From Chloroflexota bacterium (GTDB taxonomy: Bacteria > Chloroflexota > Dehalococcoidia > Tepidiformales > Tepidiformaceae), in contig JAPPAK010000006.1 of NCBI GenBank assembly GCA_026705605.1, positions 1-64,000 of the forward strand: a stretch of 64,000 nt of DNA. The letters run 5' to 3'. The notes beneath the pieces were generated by a model. It searched no databases, was not told where the DNA came from, and worked only from the letters and a program-made list of their open reading frames with translations. The first letter of the stretch is position 1, and each line of letters starts with the position of its first letter. Of this stretch, positions 24,598 through 35,712 are shown piece after piece. The translations under genes and the position numbers were made by a program.

Positions 24598-25383
24598 CTA
24601 GCGTCCCTTGAACTCCGGCTCGCGGCGCTCGACGAAGGCAGCGGCGGCGTTCTGGAAGTCTTCGGTCTTCGAGGCCGCGATCATGTTGCCCGCCTCGAAG
24701 GTGAGCGTCTCCGCGAAGGTGTGCGTCGCGCCGTAGGCGAAATTGCGCTTCATGCGTGCGAAGGCGGCGGTGGGGCCGGCGGCGAGCTTCGCCGCGAGGG
24801 CCATCGCCTCGTCGCGCAGGGCGCCGTCGGGGACGACGCGGTTGACGATGCCGAGGCGCAGGGCCGTGGCGGCGTCGATCTGGGAGCCGAGCAGGTACAG
24901 CTCCTTCGCCTTCGCCACCCCCACGATGCGCTCCAGCTGCCAGCTCCCGCCGAAGTCTCCCGTAAGGCCGACGCGTCCGAACGCGGTCACGAAACGCGAG
25001 CTGGCGCCGGCGAGCCGGATGTCGGCGGCGAGGGCGAGCGAGAACCCTGCCCCTGCGGCGGCGCCGTTGACGGCCGCGATGGTGGGCTTTGGCATCTCCG
25101 CGAGCAGCCGCGAGATCTCTTCGAAGCCGCGAAGGACGGCGGTGCTGCCGAGGGGGTCGAGCCCGTCGCCCGCGCCGATGCTCTTGAGATCGCCGCCCGA
25201 GCAGAAGGCGCGGCCTGCGCCCGTGACCACCACGCAGCGCACCCCCTCGTCGTCCGCCGCCTCCTGGCCGCGGGCGACAAGCGCATCGAGCAGCTCGCCG
25301 CTCATGGCGTTGAGGGCGTCGGGGCGGTTGAGGGTGATGACGCCAACGGCGCCGTCGGTCTCGTAGCGCACGGTCTCGGACAT
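24598..25383 (-). CDS. Enoyl-CoA hydratase/isomerase (PaaG-like)
   Basis: The protein has 261 residues from ATG 25383. It has the crotonase fold: VGVITLNRPDALNAMS, oxyanion-hole segments GAGRAFCSGGDLKS and AAVNGAAAGAGFSLALAADIRLA, then GRVGLTGDFGGSW. At the usual second catalytic position there is Asp (GDFGG) rather than the hydratase Glu pair. That resembles isomerases such as PaaG. It probably acts in fatty-acid or aromatic-CoA degradation. It is separated from obg by ~50 bases on the same strand and may be read through from it. Confidence 0.9.
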   Translation of the reverse strand: MSETVRYETDGAVGVITLNRPDALNAMSGELLDALVARGQEAADDEGVRCVVVTGAGRAFCSGGDLKSIGAGDGLDPLGSTAVLRGFEEISRLLAEMPKPTIAAVNGAAAGAGFSLALAADIRLAGASSRFVTAFGRVGLTGDFGGSWQLERIVGVAKAKELYLLGSQIDAATALRLGIVNRVVPDGALRDEAMALAAKLAAGPTAAFARMKRNFAYGATHTFAETLTFEAGNMIAASKTEDFQNAAAAFVERREPEFKGR

Positions 25384-25432
25384 GGGAAGGGCCTCCTTCG
25401 GGCAGGGGAGGCCATTCTAGCGCGCGGGCCGT

Positions 25433-26692
25433 TTACTCCCGCCAGGCGATATCTACCTCGCCGAAGCGCACGGTGTCGCCCTCGGTGACGCCCTCGCGTC
25501 GCAGGGCGCGGGCCACGCCCCAGCGGGTCAGGCGGCGGTCGACCTCGTCGCGGGCGCCCTCCATCTCGAAGTCCATCATCTCGATGAAGGTCACGACCCG
25601 CTGGCCCTCCACGGCGAACAGCCCGGGCCCCTTCCGCACGACGGTGAAGCGCTCCTCGGCCTGGGGCCGGACGACGGGCAGGACCTCGGGCGGACGCGAG
25701 GCCGCGCGCTCGCGTTCCTCGCTGACCAGGGCCATGAGCTCCGCAACGAGCGCGTCTGTGCCCGACTCCGCCTGGGCCGAGATGGTCGCGACCGGCGCCC
25801 CGATGTGCGCCTCGAGCGTGTCTGCGGCATCGCGCGCGATCTCCTCGTCCAGGTCGGACTTCGTGACCGCCACGACCCGGGGGATGTCCGCGAGCAGGTT
25901 GTCGTAGGTCCGCACCTCGGTCTCGATGAGCTCGTAGTCGGTCACCGGGTCGACGGAACTGCAGTCGACTACGTGCAGGAGGACGCGGCAGCGGCGCACG
26001 TGCTTCAGGAACTCGAAGCCGAGGCCGTAACCCTCGCTCGCACCCTCAATGAGCCCGGGGAGGTCGGCCAGGGTGAAGCGCTCGTAGCCGACGCTAACGA
26101 CCCCCAGCATTGGCTCCAGCGTCGTGAACGGGTACTCGGCGATCTTCGGCTTGGCATGCGAGACGGCCGCCAGGAGGGTCGACTTGCCCGCGTTCGGCAG
26201 GCCAAGCAGTCCGACATCCGCGAGCAGGCGCAGGTCGAGCCGCAGCGCGACGGATTCGCCCGCATGGCCGCGCTGCGAGTAGTGCGGGGCCTGGTTCGTA
26301 CTCGTCGCGAAGCGCTTGTTGCCCCAGCCACCGCGTCCGCCCCAGGCAACGAGCGCCGTCGCCCCAGGCTCGGCGAGGTCGGCCAGGGGTTCGCCCGTCT
26401 CGCTCTCAAAGGCGATGGTCCCGGCGGGGACGTCGAGGGTCAGGTCGTCGCCCTGGGGGCCGGCCTGGAGCTTCGGGCCTCCGGGACCGCCGTTCCCTGC
26501 GCGGAATCGCCGGCGACCGCGGAACTGCTCGAGCGTGTACACGTCATCGACCGCGCGCAGGTAGATACGGCCCCCGCGGCCGCCGTCTCCGCCATCGGGC
26601 CCCCCGAGGGGTACGAACTTCTCCCGGTGAAACGTGGCTGCGCCATCTCCGCCGGTTCCGCCTTCCACCGTGATCAGCACGCTATCGAACAT
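25433..26692 (-). CDS. obg: Obg/CgtA-type GTPase
   Basis: The protein has 419 residues. The glycine-rich Obg fold spans 1-157 (GGTGGDGAATFHREK, GGDGGRGGRIYL). The GTPase domain has G1 GLPNAGKST (164-172), switch YPFTTLEP, G3 DLPGLIEGA and G4 TKSD. A C-terminal OCT domain follows (~345-415; GLFAVEG, MMDFEMEGARDEVDRRL). The family acts in late large-subunit ribosome assembly and stress control and is essential in most bacteria. The 246 bases upstream (26693-26938) hold its promoter region; I see no gene there. Confidence 0.97.
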   Translation of the reverse strand: MFDSVLITVEGGTGGDGAATFHREKFVPLGGPDGGDGGRGGRIYLRAVDDVYTLEQFRGRRRFRAGNGGPGGPKLQAGPQGDDLTLDVPAGTIAFESETGEPLADLAEPGATALVAWGGRGGWGNKRFATSTNQAPHYSQRGHAGESVALRLDLRLLADVGLLGLPNAGKSTLLAAVSHAKPKIAEYPFTTLEPMLGVVSVGYERFTLADLPGLIEGASEGYGLGFEFLKHVRRCRVLLHVVDCSSVDPVTDYELIETEVRTYDNLLADIPRVVAVTKSDLDEEIARDAADTLEAHIGAPVATISAQAESGTDALVAELMALVSEERERAASRPPEVLPVVRPQAEERFTVVRKGPGLFAVEGQRVVTFIEMMDFEMEGARDEVDRRLTRWGVARALRREGVTEGDTVRFGEVDIAWRE

Positions 26693-26938
26693 CAGAACCG
26701 ATCCTAGCCAACGGAGAGGTGAAGGGGATGATGGTGACGGTGAGCCGTGCGGGTTTGTTCGGGTTGTCGCGGACCAGCCTGTTGGGGCACGCCGGACGAG
26801 AACGCTGCTCAGTGCGGGAACCGTGCGGAGCGGCGCGTGGCCTGATGTGCGGTTGCGGGGGTGTCAGCGCGGGCAGGCCGCGAGCCATCACGAGACGTAC
26901 AGGATTCCGCACGAGAGCCGCCGGGTTTCCGAACGGGG

Positions 26939-28909
26939 CTACTTGCCGCCGGCGGGCTGCGGAGCCGCGTCCCCGATGTCGCCCACGTCGCCGCGGCGGC
27001 GGCGGATGACCGCCTCGTCCTCGCCGAGCGAGGCGTCCTGCTCCTGCTCGTAGGTCATCTTGTAGAGGCGCGCGTAAACGCCGTCCCGGGCGAGCAGCTC
27101 GTCGTGTGTGCCGATCTCGACCATGCGTCCGTTCTCGAGGACGACGATGCGGCTGGCCTCGCGGATGGTGGAGAGGCGGTGGGCGATGACGAACGAGGTC
27201 CGGTTCTGAAGGAGGTTGCGCAGGGCGCGCTGGATGATGACCTCGGTCTGGGTGTCCACGTAGGCGGTGGCCTCGTCGAGTATGAGGATGCGGGGGGCGG
27301 CGAGCACGGCGCGGGCGAAGCTGAGGAGCTGGCGCTGGCCCACGGAGATGTTCTGGCCGCGCTGGTGCAGTTCGTGGTTGTAGGCGCCGGGCAGGCGCGA
27401 GATGAAGTCGTGGGCGCCGACGGCCCTCGAGGCCTCCTCGATCTCCGCGTCGGTGGCGCCCGGCTTCCCGTACTCGATGTTCTCCCGGATGGTGCCGCTG
27501 AAGAGGTAGGGCTGCTGCAACACCACGCCCATGAACTGCGTGAGCGAGCGGCGCTTGATGTCGCGCACGTCGTGCCCGTCGATGCGGATCGAGCCGTCGG
27601 AGACGTCGTAGCCGCGGCTGATCAGCGTCGTGATCGTGGTCTTGCCCGAGCCAGTGTGCCCCACGAGCGCGATCGTCTCCCCGGGCTCGACGTGCAGCTC
27701 GAAGTCCTGGAGCACGGGAACGCCCTCGACGTAGTGGAACTGGACGTCGTCGAAGTCGACGCGGCCCTCGACGTCGGTGAGCTCGATGGCGTCATCGCGG
27801 TCGCGGATGCGGGGGACCGTCTCGAGCACCTCGAAGATGCGCTGGCCGCCGGCCATGGCGCGCTGCAGCATCGTGTACTGCATCACCAGGTCACGGATGG
27901 GCTCGAAGAAGCGGAGGATAAGGAGGATGAAGAGGACGATGGCGCCGACGATGGCGGCCGCCTCGTCACGGTCGAGGGAGCCGGAGGCGAGGGCGCGCCA
28001 GCCGGCGGCGATGAGCACGGCCGCCGTCGAGATGGCGATGCAGAGCTCGATCAGGGGCACCACCACCGCCGTGAGCGTTCCCGCCCAGATGTTGGCGTTG
28101 CGGTTCTCCTGGTTCATCACGTCGAAGCGCTTGGCGTTCTCGTCTTCCCGGTTGAGGGACTGCACGGTGCGCACGCCGGCCAGGCTCTCGCCAAGGTTTC
28201 CGTAGAGCTCGCTGATGCGGATGCGGACGTTGATGAAGGCCTCGCGCGCGTAGCGGGCCCAGATGCTCAGCACGAAGATGAGCGGCGGCACCACGGCGAG
28301 GGTGTAGAGGGCCAGCTCCCAGTCCGAGTTCATGAGCAGGGTGACGGCGATGGCGATGCCGACGATGTCGGCGGCGAACGTAAGCGAGCCCGTGCTGAGG
28401 AGCTCCTGCATGACGGTCACGTCGCTCGTGAGGCGGGAGATCATGCGGCCCACCTCCATCTCGTCGTAGAACGAGAGGGAGAGGCCCTGCATGTGCTCGT
28501 ACATCTCCGAGCGCAGCTCGTAGAGCATCTGCGTGCCGACGCGGGCCATGATGAGCTGCTGGAACATCCCCGCAATCCACCCGAGCAGGCCCAGTCCGGC
28601 GAGCGTGCCCGCCCAGATGGGGATGCGGCCGGCGTCGCCCGCGAGCGCGTCGGCCGTGGCCTCGGCGATGAAGAAGGCGGGCACGTAAATGGAGACGGAG
28701 ACCATGAGCATGCAGGCGAACGCGAAGATCAGCGCCCGCCGCCTGTGCTTCAGGTGGGGGATCATCTTGCGGACGACCTCGGCGTCGTACGGCTTGCCGA
28801 GGTACTCCTCGTCCCAGCCATCGACCCCGCGGTTGCCGCGCATCATGCCGCGTTGGCCGCCGATGCCGGAGCTGTAGCCGCCCGCTCCGCCGCCGCCCCA
28901 CATACCCAT
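26939..28909 (-). CDS. ABC exporter half-transporter with canonical Walker B and degenerate signature
   Basis: The protein has 656 residues. A Gly/Trp-rich N-terminal ~45 residues precede a six-helix exporter membrane domain (~55-350), then the ATPase domain. Walker A is GHTGSGKTT, Walker B LILDEAT (catalytic Glu intact) and the H-loop IAHRLST (His intact). The signature reads ISVGQRQ rather than LSGGQ. It overlaps the end of the partner half-transporter gene. The pair fits heterodimeric multidrug or lipid exporters (LmrCD, BmrCD, TM287/288 type), in which this subunit supplies the intact catalytic residues of the working site. Confidence 0.92.
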   Translation of the reverse strand: MGMWGGGGAGGYSSGIGGQRGMMRGNRGVDGWDEEYLGKPYDAEVVRKMIPHLKHRRRALIFAFACMLMVSVSIYVPAFFIAEATADALAGDAGRIPIWAGTLAGLGLLGWIAGMFQQLIMARVGTQMLYELRSEMYEHMQGLSLSFYDEMEVGRMISRLTSDVTVMQELLSTGSLTFAADIVGIAIAVTLLMNSDWELALYTLAVVPPLIFVLSIWARYAREAFINVRIRISELYGNLGESLAGVRTVQSLNREDENAKRFDVMNQENRNANIWAGTLTAVVVPLIELCIAISTAAVLIAAGWRALASGSLDRDEAAAIVGAIVLFILLILRFFEPIRDLVMQYTMLQRAMAGGQRIFEVLETVPRIRDRDDAIELTDVEGRVDFDDVQFHYVEGVPVLQDFELHVEPGETIALVGHTGSGKTTITTLISRGYDVSDGSIRIDGHDVRDIKRRSLTQFMGVVLQQPYLFSGTIRENIEYGKPGATDAEIEEASRAVGAHDFISRLPGAYNHELHQRGQNISVGQRQLLSFARAVLAAPRILILDEATAYVDTQTEVIIQRALRNLLQNRTSFVIAHRLSTIREASRIVVLENGRMVEIGTHDELLARDGVYARLYKMTYEQEQDASLGEDEAVIRRRRGDVGDIGDAAPQPAGGK

Positions 28910-30813
28910 TAGGACGCGCCTCCACTACCGCCGGCGGGCTCGGCAAGCCCGGCGGGCTCCGGCTCGGACGCGGGCTCGGCGTCATCCTGGGTGGCCGTGG
29001 CGCCGGCAACCTCGCCCAGCGCCTCTTCCTGGTCGCGCAGCTCGAGGTCGTAGATAGACCGGTAGAGGCCCTCTTCCTCGAGCAGCTCCGTGTGCGTGCC
29101 GCGCTGGACGACCTCGCCCTGGTCGAGCACGAGAATCTCATCGGCGCGCATCACGGTGCGGAGGCGCTGCGCGATGACGAACGTCGTGCGGCCCTCCATC
29201 AGCGTCGCGAGCGCCTGCTGGATGAGGAACTCGGTCTGCGTGTCCACGCTCGCCGTCGAGTCGTCGAAGATGAGGACGCGCGGGTCGAGGAGGAGCGTGC
29301 GCGCGATGGCGACGCGTTGGCGCTGGCCGCCGGAGAGCGTGACGCCGCGCTCACCCACCCACTCGTCGTAGCCGTAGGGCAGGCTCATGATGAAGTCGTG
29401 GATGCGGGCGGCCTTGGCGGCCGTCTCGATCTCTTCCTGCGTGGCGCCGGGCGCTCCGTAGGCGATGTTGTCCCGGATCGTGCCCACGAACAGGAAGACG
29501 TCCTGCTGCACGGCGCCGATGCTCGCCCGCAGGGAATCGAGCGTGAAGTTGCGGATGTCGACCCCGTCGATGGAGATGGAGCCCTTGGTCACGTCATAGA
29601 AGCGCGGGAGCAGGTTCACGACCGTGGACTTGCCGCTGCCGGTGGGGCCGAGCAGGGCGATGATCTTCCCCGGCGGCGCATCGATCTCGATGTCCTTGAG
29701 GACGGCGCTGACGTTGTCGTAACCGAAAGAGACATTGCGGAAGCGGACATGGCCGCTGGGGGAGCTGAGGGGTGTGGCGCTCGGGCGCTCCTCCACGGCG
29801 GAGCGGGCGTCGAGCACCTCGAAGACGCGTGTGCCCGCGGCGATGGCGCGGGAGAAGGAGGTGATCATGAAGCCAAGCATGCGCACCGGCATTTGCAGTA
29901 GCTGCAGGGCCACGAGGAAGAGGATGAGCTCGCCCGCGGCGAGGCTCCCCTGGGTGATGTACCAGGCGCCCACGCCCACGGTGGCCGCCACCTGGATGCC
30001 GGCCACGCCCTGGAGCAAAGGCGCGTGCCGCGCCATCAGCGTTGCCTGTGAGAGCTGGAGGTCGCGCTGCTCCTCGGCGGCGCGACCGAACTTGGCCGCC
30101 TCGACGGGCTCGCGGCTGAAGGCCTTCACGACCCGGATGCCGCCCAGTCCCTCGTCGGCGACCTCGGTCATGCGCGCCTCGCTCTGCTGGATCTCGACCC
30201 AGAGGGGGCGCATCACGCGCTGAACCGCCCAGGAGCGCCAGGCGATGATGGGCAGCGTGACGCAGCTCACGAGGGCGAGCTGCCAGTGGAAGAAGAACAT
30301 CCCGCCCACGCCCACGATGATCATGAGGATGATCATCAGGAGCCGCAGCGAGGCCATCGACATGAACATGCGGATGGCCTCCACGTCCTGCGTGGCGCGG
30401 GACATGATCTGGCCGGTCTGCACTTTGTCGTGGTAGGCGTAGCTGAGCCGCTGCACGGTGTCGTAGATCTGGTTGCGCAGGTCGTAGGCGATGCGCTGGC
30501 CGAGGCTCTCGCTGATGAACGTCTGTGCGAAGGCGGAGATGCCGCGCGCGACCGCGAAGCCCACGACGAGCAGCGCCGCCAGGATGAGTGTGCTGCGGTC
30601 GCCCGTGAAGGTGATGGAGCTGCCCTCGCGCACCGGGTTGAGGCCGACATCGACCGCGATCTGGGCGAGGAAGGCGGAGCCCATGCCGAAGAGCGCCGCT
30701 CCGAGCATGGAGACAAGGCCAATAGCGAGCATCTTCCAGTAGGGGATGGCGTAGCCCCAGAGACGGAGGATGATGCGCAAGCCCGGCTCCCTTCGAAGCA
30801 CTGACGCTACCAC
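28909..30813 (-). CDS. ABC exporter half-transporter with degenerate Walker B and H-loop
   Basis: The protein has 634 residues from GTG 30813. A six-helix membrane domain (~15-320) is followed by an ATPase domain with Walker A GPTGSGKST and signature LSGGQRQ, both canonical. The Walker B is LIFDDST, where the catalytic Glu is Asp, and the H-loop is IAQRLRT, where His is Gln. These losses pair with the degenerate signature of the other subunit to make one non-hydrolytic site. The C-terminus is Glu/Pro/Ala-rich. The two genes form an operon reading away from groES. Confidence 0.93.
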   Translation of the reverse strand: MVASVLRREPGLRIILRLWGYAIPYWKMLAIGLVSMLGAALFGMGSAFLAQIAVDVGLNPVREGSSITFTGDRSTLILAALLVVGFAVARGISAFAQTFISESLGQRIAYDLRNQIYDTVQRLSYAYHDKVQTGQIMSRATQDVEAIRMFMSMASLRLLMIILMIIVGVGGMFFFHWQLALVSCVTLPIIAWRSWAVQRVMRPLWVEIQQSEARMTEVADEGLGGIRVVKAFSREPVEAAKFGRAAEEQRDLQLSQATLMARHAPLLQGVAGIQVAATVGVGAWYITQGSLAAGELILFLVALQLLQMPVRMLGFMITSFSRAIAAGTRVFEVLDARSAVEERPSATPLSSPSGHVRFRNVSFGYDNVSAVLKDIEIDAPPGKIIALLGPTGSGKSTVVNLLPRFYDVTKGSISIDGVDIRNFTLDSLRASIGAVQQDVFLFVGTIRDNIAYGAPGATQEEIETAAKAARIHDFIMSLPYGYDEWVGERGVTLSGGQRQRVAIARTLLLDPRVLIFDDSTASVDTQTEFLIQQALATLMEGRTTFVIAQRLRTVMRADEILVLDQGEVVQRGTHTELLEEEGLYRSIYDLELRDQEEALGEVAGATATQDDAEPASEPEPAGLAEPAGGSGGAS

Positions 30814-30871
30814 ACCTTCACGCGAGGGTGAAATTTGGCGGACGGACCGCTCCGCCTCCTCGATCCCCCGC

Positions 30872-30896
30872 TAGCACTCTCGGCGGGAGAGTGCTA
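30872..30896. promoter_or_regulatory. CIRCE operator (HrcA site) of groESL
   Basis: The inverted repeat TAGCACTC-N9-GAGTGCTA, extended by a C/G pair outside, matches the CIRCE consensus apart from its outermost base pair. It lies ~45 bases upstream of groES, and HrcA is known to repress chaperonin operons from this site. It also sits between groES and the divergent exporter genes, so it may affect both. Confidence 0.95.
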
Positions 30897-30942
30897 GCAT
30901 GCTCGGCACGCTCATTTTCAAAACAGCGTTTGGAGGAAATCC

Positions 30943-31257
30943 GTGCCCGCAAAGACAGCCACCAAGACCGAGCTCGTGCCCCTGGCCGACCGCATCGTCG
31001 TCACCGCCCTGAAGCAGGAAGAAGAGACTGCCAGCGGCATCATCATTCCCGACACCGTGAAGGAGAAGCCGCAGCAGGCCGAGGTCATCGCCGTCGGCCC
31101 CGGCAAGCGCGACGAGCATGGCACGCGCCAGGCCCTCGACCTCGCCCCCGGCGACCGCGTGCTCTACGCCAAGTACTCCGGTACGGACGTGAAGCTCGAC
31201 GGCATCGACTACATCGTCCTCGAAGAGAAGAACATCCTCTGCAAGCTCGTCTCCTAA
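30943..31257 (+). CDS. groES: Co-chaperonin GroES
   Basis: The protein has 104 residues from GTG 30943 with TTTGGAGGAA upstream. [25 protein letters not shown] is the family core with the mobile loop. [18 protein letters not shown] and [13 protein letters not shown] complete the fold. It caps GroEL during ATP-driven folding. The start follows the CIRCE element, and groEL begins 33 bases later, so the two form a heat-shock operon under HrcA. Confidence 0.97.
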   Translation: MPAKTATKTELVPLADRIVVTALKQEEETASGIIIPDTVKEKPQQAEVIAVGPGKRDEHGTRQALDLAPGDRVLYAKYSGTDVKLDGIDYIVLEEKNILCKLVS

Positions 31258-32910
<1,653 letters not shown>

Positions 32911-32912
32911 TC

Positions 32913-33035
32913 ATGTTGGAACGGCTGCGATCAGGCCCCATCAAGTACATCGCCTTCCCCATCATCCTGCTCGGACTGGCCTTCGTGGTGGTCCGAAGGT
33001 TCATGGGCGGCGAGTCCTCGGAGGAAGAGGCCTAG
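32913..33035 (+). CDS. 40-residue single-span membrane peptide downstream of groEL
   Basis: It starts at ATG 32913, with GGAGGAG (inside the end of groEL) nine bases upstream. The peptide has a basic start (MLERLRSG), one hydrophobic helix (~residues 11-27, YIAFPIILLGLAFVVV), a basic RRF and an acidic tail (ESSEEEA). Strong ribosome binding, tight spacing behind groEL and a terminator just after it support a real gene in the heat-shock operon. I recognise no family. Confidence 0.65.
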   Translation: MLERLRSGPIKYIAFPIILLGLAFVVVRRFMGGESSEEEA

Positions 33036-33060
33036 CAGCCCTCACCGGCAACCTTTCACG

Positions 33061-33105
33061 AAGCGTGGCCCCTCGCGGGGGCCGCGCTTTGTGCGTTTTT
33101 CGGGG
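33061..33105 (+). terminator. Intrinsic terminator of the groESL operon
   Basis: The stem AAGCGTGGCCCC / GGGGCCGCGCTT (one mismatch-free GC-rich hairpin with a ~5-base loop) is followed by TTTGTGCGTTTTT. It lies 25 bases after the stop of the 40-residue peptide gene. Confidence 0.85.
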
Positions 33106-33204
33106 GTGGCCGGGACGGACGTCGCGGGCCCGCGCAGGGCGCTCGCCCCGTGCCTCGTTCCACCCGGAGTAGCCCGAGGGAGTCATAAGCGTACGATTTA
33201 GCGC

Positions 33205-35250
33205 GTGGCAGTGAGGCGCGTGCGGGGGCGTCGCTGGAGAAGGCGGGCCGGTGGCCGTTTGCGCCGCCGGCTCGGGCGCGTCACGACCCAGGACGTCATA
33301 CGCGCCCTGTGGCTGGGCGCCCTTATCGGGGTTGTCACCGGCTTCGTCGCCATCCTCTTCTTCGAAGCGCTCGAATTCGCCACCCAGCACCTGCTTGCCG
33401 ACCTGACGGGCTACCACCCGCCCCATCCCCTGGGCGAGGGGGGCCAGGAAGCCTCCGGCCCCACCCGGCGCTGGGCCCTGCCGATCGTCGTGGGGTTGGG
33501 GGCGCTCGTCTCCGGCCTACTCGTGTACTCCCTCGCGCCCGAGGCGGAGGGGGCGGGCGCCGACCAGGTCATCGACGCCTTCCACAAGCGAGGCGGGCGC
33601 ATTCGCCTGCGGGCCATCCCGGTGAAGCTGGTCGCCTCCGCGATCACGATCGGGAGCGGCGGCGCGGCCGGAAGGGAAGGTCCGGCGGCCCAGATCTCGG
33701 GTGGCATCGGCTCGGTCATCGCCGACCGGCTCGGCCTCGACGCGGTCCAGCGGCGGCGGGCGCTGGTGGCGGGCATGGGCGCGGGCGTGGGCGCCATCTT
33801 CCGCGCTCCCCTGGGCGGCGCGATGATGGCCGCCGAGGCCCTCTACCGCGACGACTTCGAGGCCGACGCGATCCTGCTCTCGCTCATCTCCTCGATCGTC
33901 GCCTTCGCCGTCTACGGGGCCTGGTACGACTACACGCCGATCTTCGGCGGAACGGCGGGCTTCTCCTTCCAGAACCCCGAGGAGCTGCCCTACTACCTCG
34001 CGCTGGGGGTGGCCTGCGGCCTGCTCGGCATCCTTTACGCGCGCGGCTTCGAGGGAGCGCAGGAGCTCTTCAACCGCCTCACCGCCCCGCGCTGGGTGAA
34101 GCCGGCCATCGGCGGCGTGCTGGTGGGCTGCATCGGGATGTTCGCCCCGGAGGCCATCCACATCGGGTACGGCTGGGTGCAGCGCTCCATCACCCCCGAA
34201 GACGTGATGGACTTCTCCCTCTGGCTCATCATCGCGCTGCCGTTGCTGCGCATCCTCGCCGCCTCCCTCACCGTGGGGTCCGGCGCCTCGGGCGGCATCT
34301 TCGCGCCCGGGATGGTCGCGGGGGGCATGCTGGGGGCGCTCTTCTGGCGGCTCTTCCACGACCTGCCCGGTTTCCCCGCCGACCCCGCTCCCCTCGTCAT
34401 CATCGGCATGATCGCGGTCTTCGGCAGCATCGCCCACGCCCCCCTCGCGATGATGCTGATGGTGGGCGAGATGACGGGGAACCTCTCGCTGCTGGCCCCC
34501 GCGATGGTGGCCGTGGCGGTGGCGACGCTGCTCGTGGGGAACACGAGCATCTACCGCAGCCAGGTGCCCACGCGCGCCGACTCGATGGCCCACCGCCATC
34601 GCTTCGCCTTCCCCTTGCTCGATGCCCTCCCGGCGCAGCGGGCGGTGGTTCCCCTGGCCATGGTGCGCGATACGGCCACCGTGGCCGACGCACTCGCCAG
34701 CCTCGAGCGCCGGCGCAGCACGGACGGGGTGGTGATCGACGAGGGCGGCCGCCTCGTGGGCGAGATCACGAGCGAGGAGCTGCGCACCGTCCCGGATGCG
34801 GGCTCGCCCGTCGAGGGGTACGCGGCCGATCTACCGGCAGTCGTCCTCGCCGACACACCCCTCGACGAGGCGCTGGACCGCCTCGCGAGCCACGATCGCC
34901 GCTGGCTGCCCGTGCTCGATGGCAGCGACGGGCCGGTGCTCGGGGCGATTGATGCGCGGGCGCTCGTGCGCTCCTTCCGGGAGGCCGCGCGGCAACAGGT
35001 GCGACCGCTGACGCCGGTCGACGAGCAGATCAGCACGATGGAGCTCACCGTGGCGGTGGGGGCGCCGGTGGAGGGCAAGCGACTGGCGGAGGCGGGGCTC
35101 CCGGCGGGCGTGCGCGTCCTGACGATGGAGCACATGGGCCGGCTCTCCGCGCCCTCGGGCGATACGGTGCTGCGCCGCGGCGACCGCCTGACGCTGGCGA
35201 TGACGCGGGGCACGCGCGGCGAGGTGCTGGCCCTGATCCTCGGCGATTGA
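33205..35250 (+). CDS. ClC chloride channel/antiporter with CBS pair and RCK_C domain
   Basis: The protein has 681 residues from GTG 33205. After a basic N-terminus the ClC membrane domain spans ~30-450. Filter motifs are GREGP (Glu 158 is the gating glutamate) and GSGASGGIFAPGMVAGG, both typical. Two CBS domains follow (~470-590), and a C-terminal RCK_C/TrkA_C-type domain (~600-681; LTVAVGAPVEGKRLAEAGLP ... VLRRGDRLTLA). ClC proteins move chloride, often in exchange for protons. The cytosolic domains suggest nucleotide control. The start is uncertain by up to ~25 residues. Confidence 0.93.
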   Translation: MAVRRVRGRRWRRRAGGRLRRRLGRVTTQDVIRALWLGALIGVVTGFVAILFFEALEFATQHLLADLTGYHPPHPLGEGGQEASGPTRRWALPIVVGLGALVSGLLVYSLAPEAEGAGADQVIDAFHKRGGRIRLRAIPVKLVASAITIGSGGAAGREGPAAQISGGIGSVIADRLGLDAVQRRRALVAGMGAGVGAIFRAPLGGAMMAAEALYRDDFEADAILLSLISSIVAFAVYGAWYDYTPIFGGTAGFSFQNPEELPYYLALGVACGLLGILYARGFEGAQELFNRLTAPRWVKPAIGGVLVGCIGMFAPEAIHIGYGWVQRSITPEDVMDFSLWLIIALPLLRILAASLTVGSGASGGIFAPGMVAGGMLGALFWRLFHDLPGFPADPAPLVIIGMIAVFGSIAHAPLAMMLMVGEMTGNLSLLAPAMVAVAVATLLVGNTSIYRSQVPTRADSMAHRHRFAFPLLDALPAQRAVVPLAMVRDTATVADALASLERRRSTDGVVIDEGGRLVGEITSEELRTVPDAGSPVEGYAADLPAVVLADTPLDEALDRLASHDRRWLPVLDGSDGPVLGAIDARALVRSFREAARQQVRPLTPVDEQISTMELTVAVGAPVEGKRLAEAGLPAGVRVLTMEHMGRLSAPSGDTVLRRGDRLTLAMTRGTRGEVLALILGD

Positions 35251-35259
35251 CGCCGGCTG

Positions 35260-35661
35260 CTAGCCGAAGGCGAAGCGCATGACGACGGCGATGATGGCCA
35301 CGAGCGCGATCGGTCCCGCGACTGTGAGGAAGGCCCGCCGCGAGCTCCGTCGCTCCTCGTCGGCCGTCCGGTAGGCGACAAGGGCGCCTCCGCCACCCAG
35401 GTCGGCGATGACGCTGCGGGCCTCGCCGATACGGGAACGCGGCACGAGCACCGCGTAGGAGGAGCCGAACAGGGTCGCGCCCCCGAAGGCGCTGCCCGGG
35501 CCGCGCTCGACGAAGGCGGCCTCGATGTCCTCGTCGCGGAGGGCGTCGACCCAGATGTGAGCCTCGGCGATGTCGCTCGCCTCGGCCACGATCGTGGCGC
35601 CGCCGGCGGTGTCGGCGCTCGTGGGGGCGCTGGTGGGGTCGGTGTCGGGCGCGGTACTCAC
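35260..35661 (-). CDS. DUF2007-like protein with C-terminal membrane anchor
   Basis: The protein has 133 residues from ATG 35661. A Thr/Ala-rich N-terminus leads into a DUF2007-like (putative signal-transducing) domain (~25-95: EAHIWVDALRDEDIEAAFVE ... YAVLVPRSRIGEA). This is followed by a basic stretch (RRSSRR) and one C-terminal hydrophobic helix (~112-131). It would be tail-anchored with the domain in the cytoplasm. It converges on the ClC gene, with 9 bases between the stops. Confidence 0.7.
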   Translation of the reverse strand: MSTAPDTDPTSAPTSADTAGGATIVAEASDIAEAHIWVDALRDEDIEAAFVERGPGSAFGGATLFGSSYAVLVPRSRIGEARSVIADLGGGGALVAYRTADEERRSSRRAFLTVAGPIALVAIIAVVMRFAFG

Positions 35662-35712
35662 TCGGTGGCAGTGTAGCCCGCCGGGCGGTCACGTTCGCTT
35701 ACAGTTGGGGCG

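Noticed and set aside
26693-26938. Small ORFs upstream of obg on both strands
   Set aside because: Codon content is Arg/Pro-rich without ribosome binding sites; most likely promoter DNA of obg and the 3' flank of the exporter operon.
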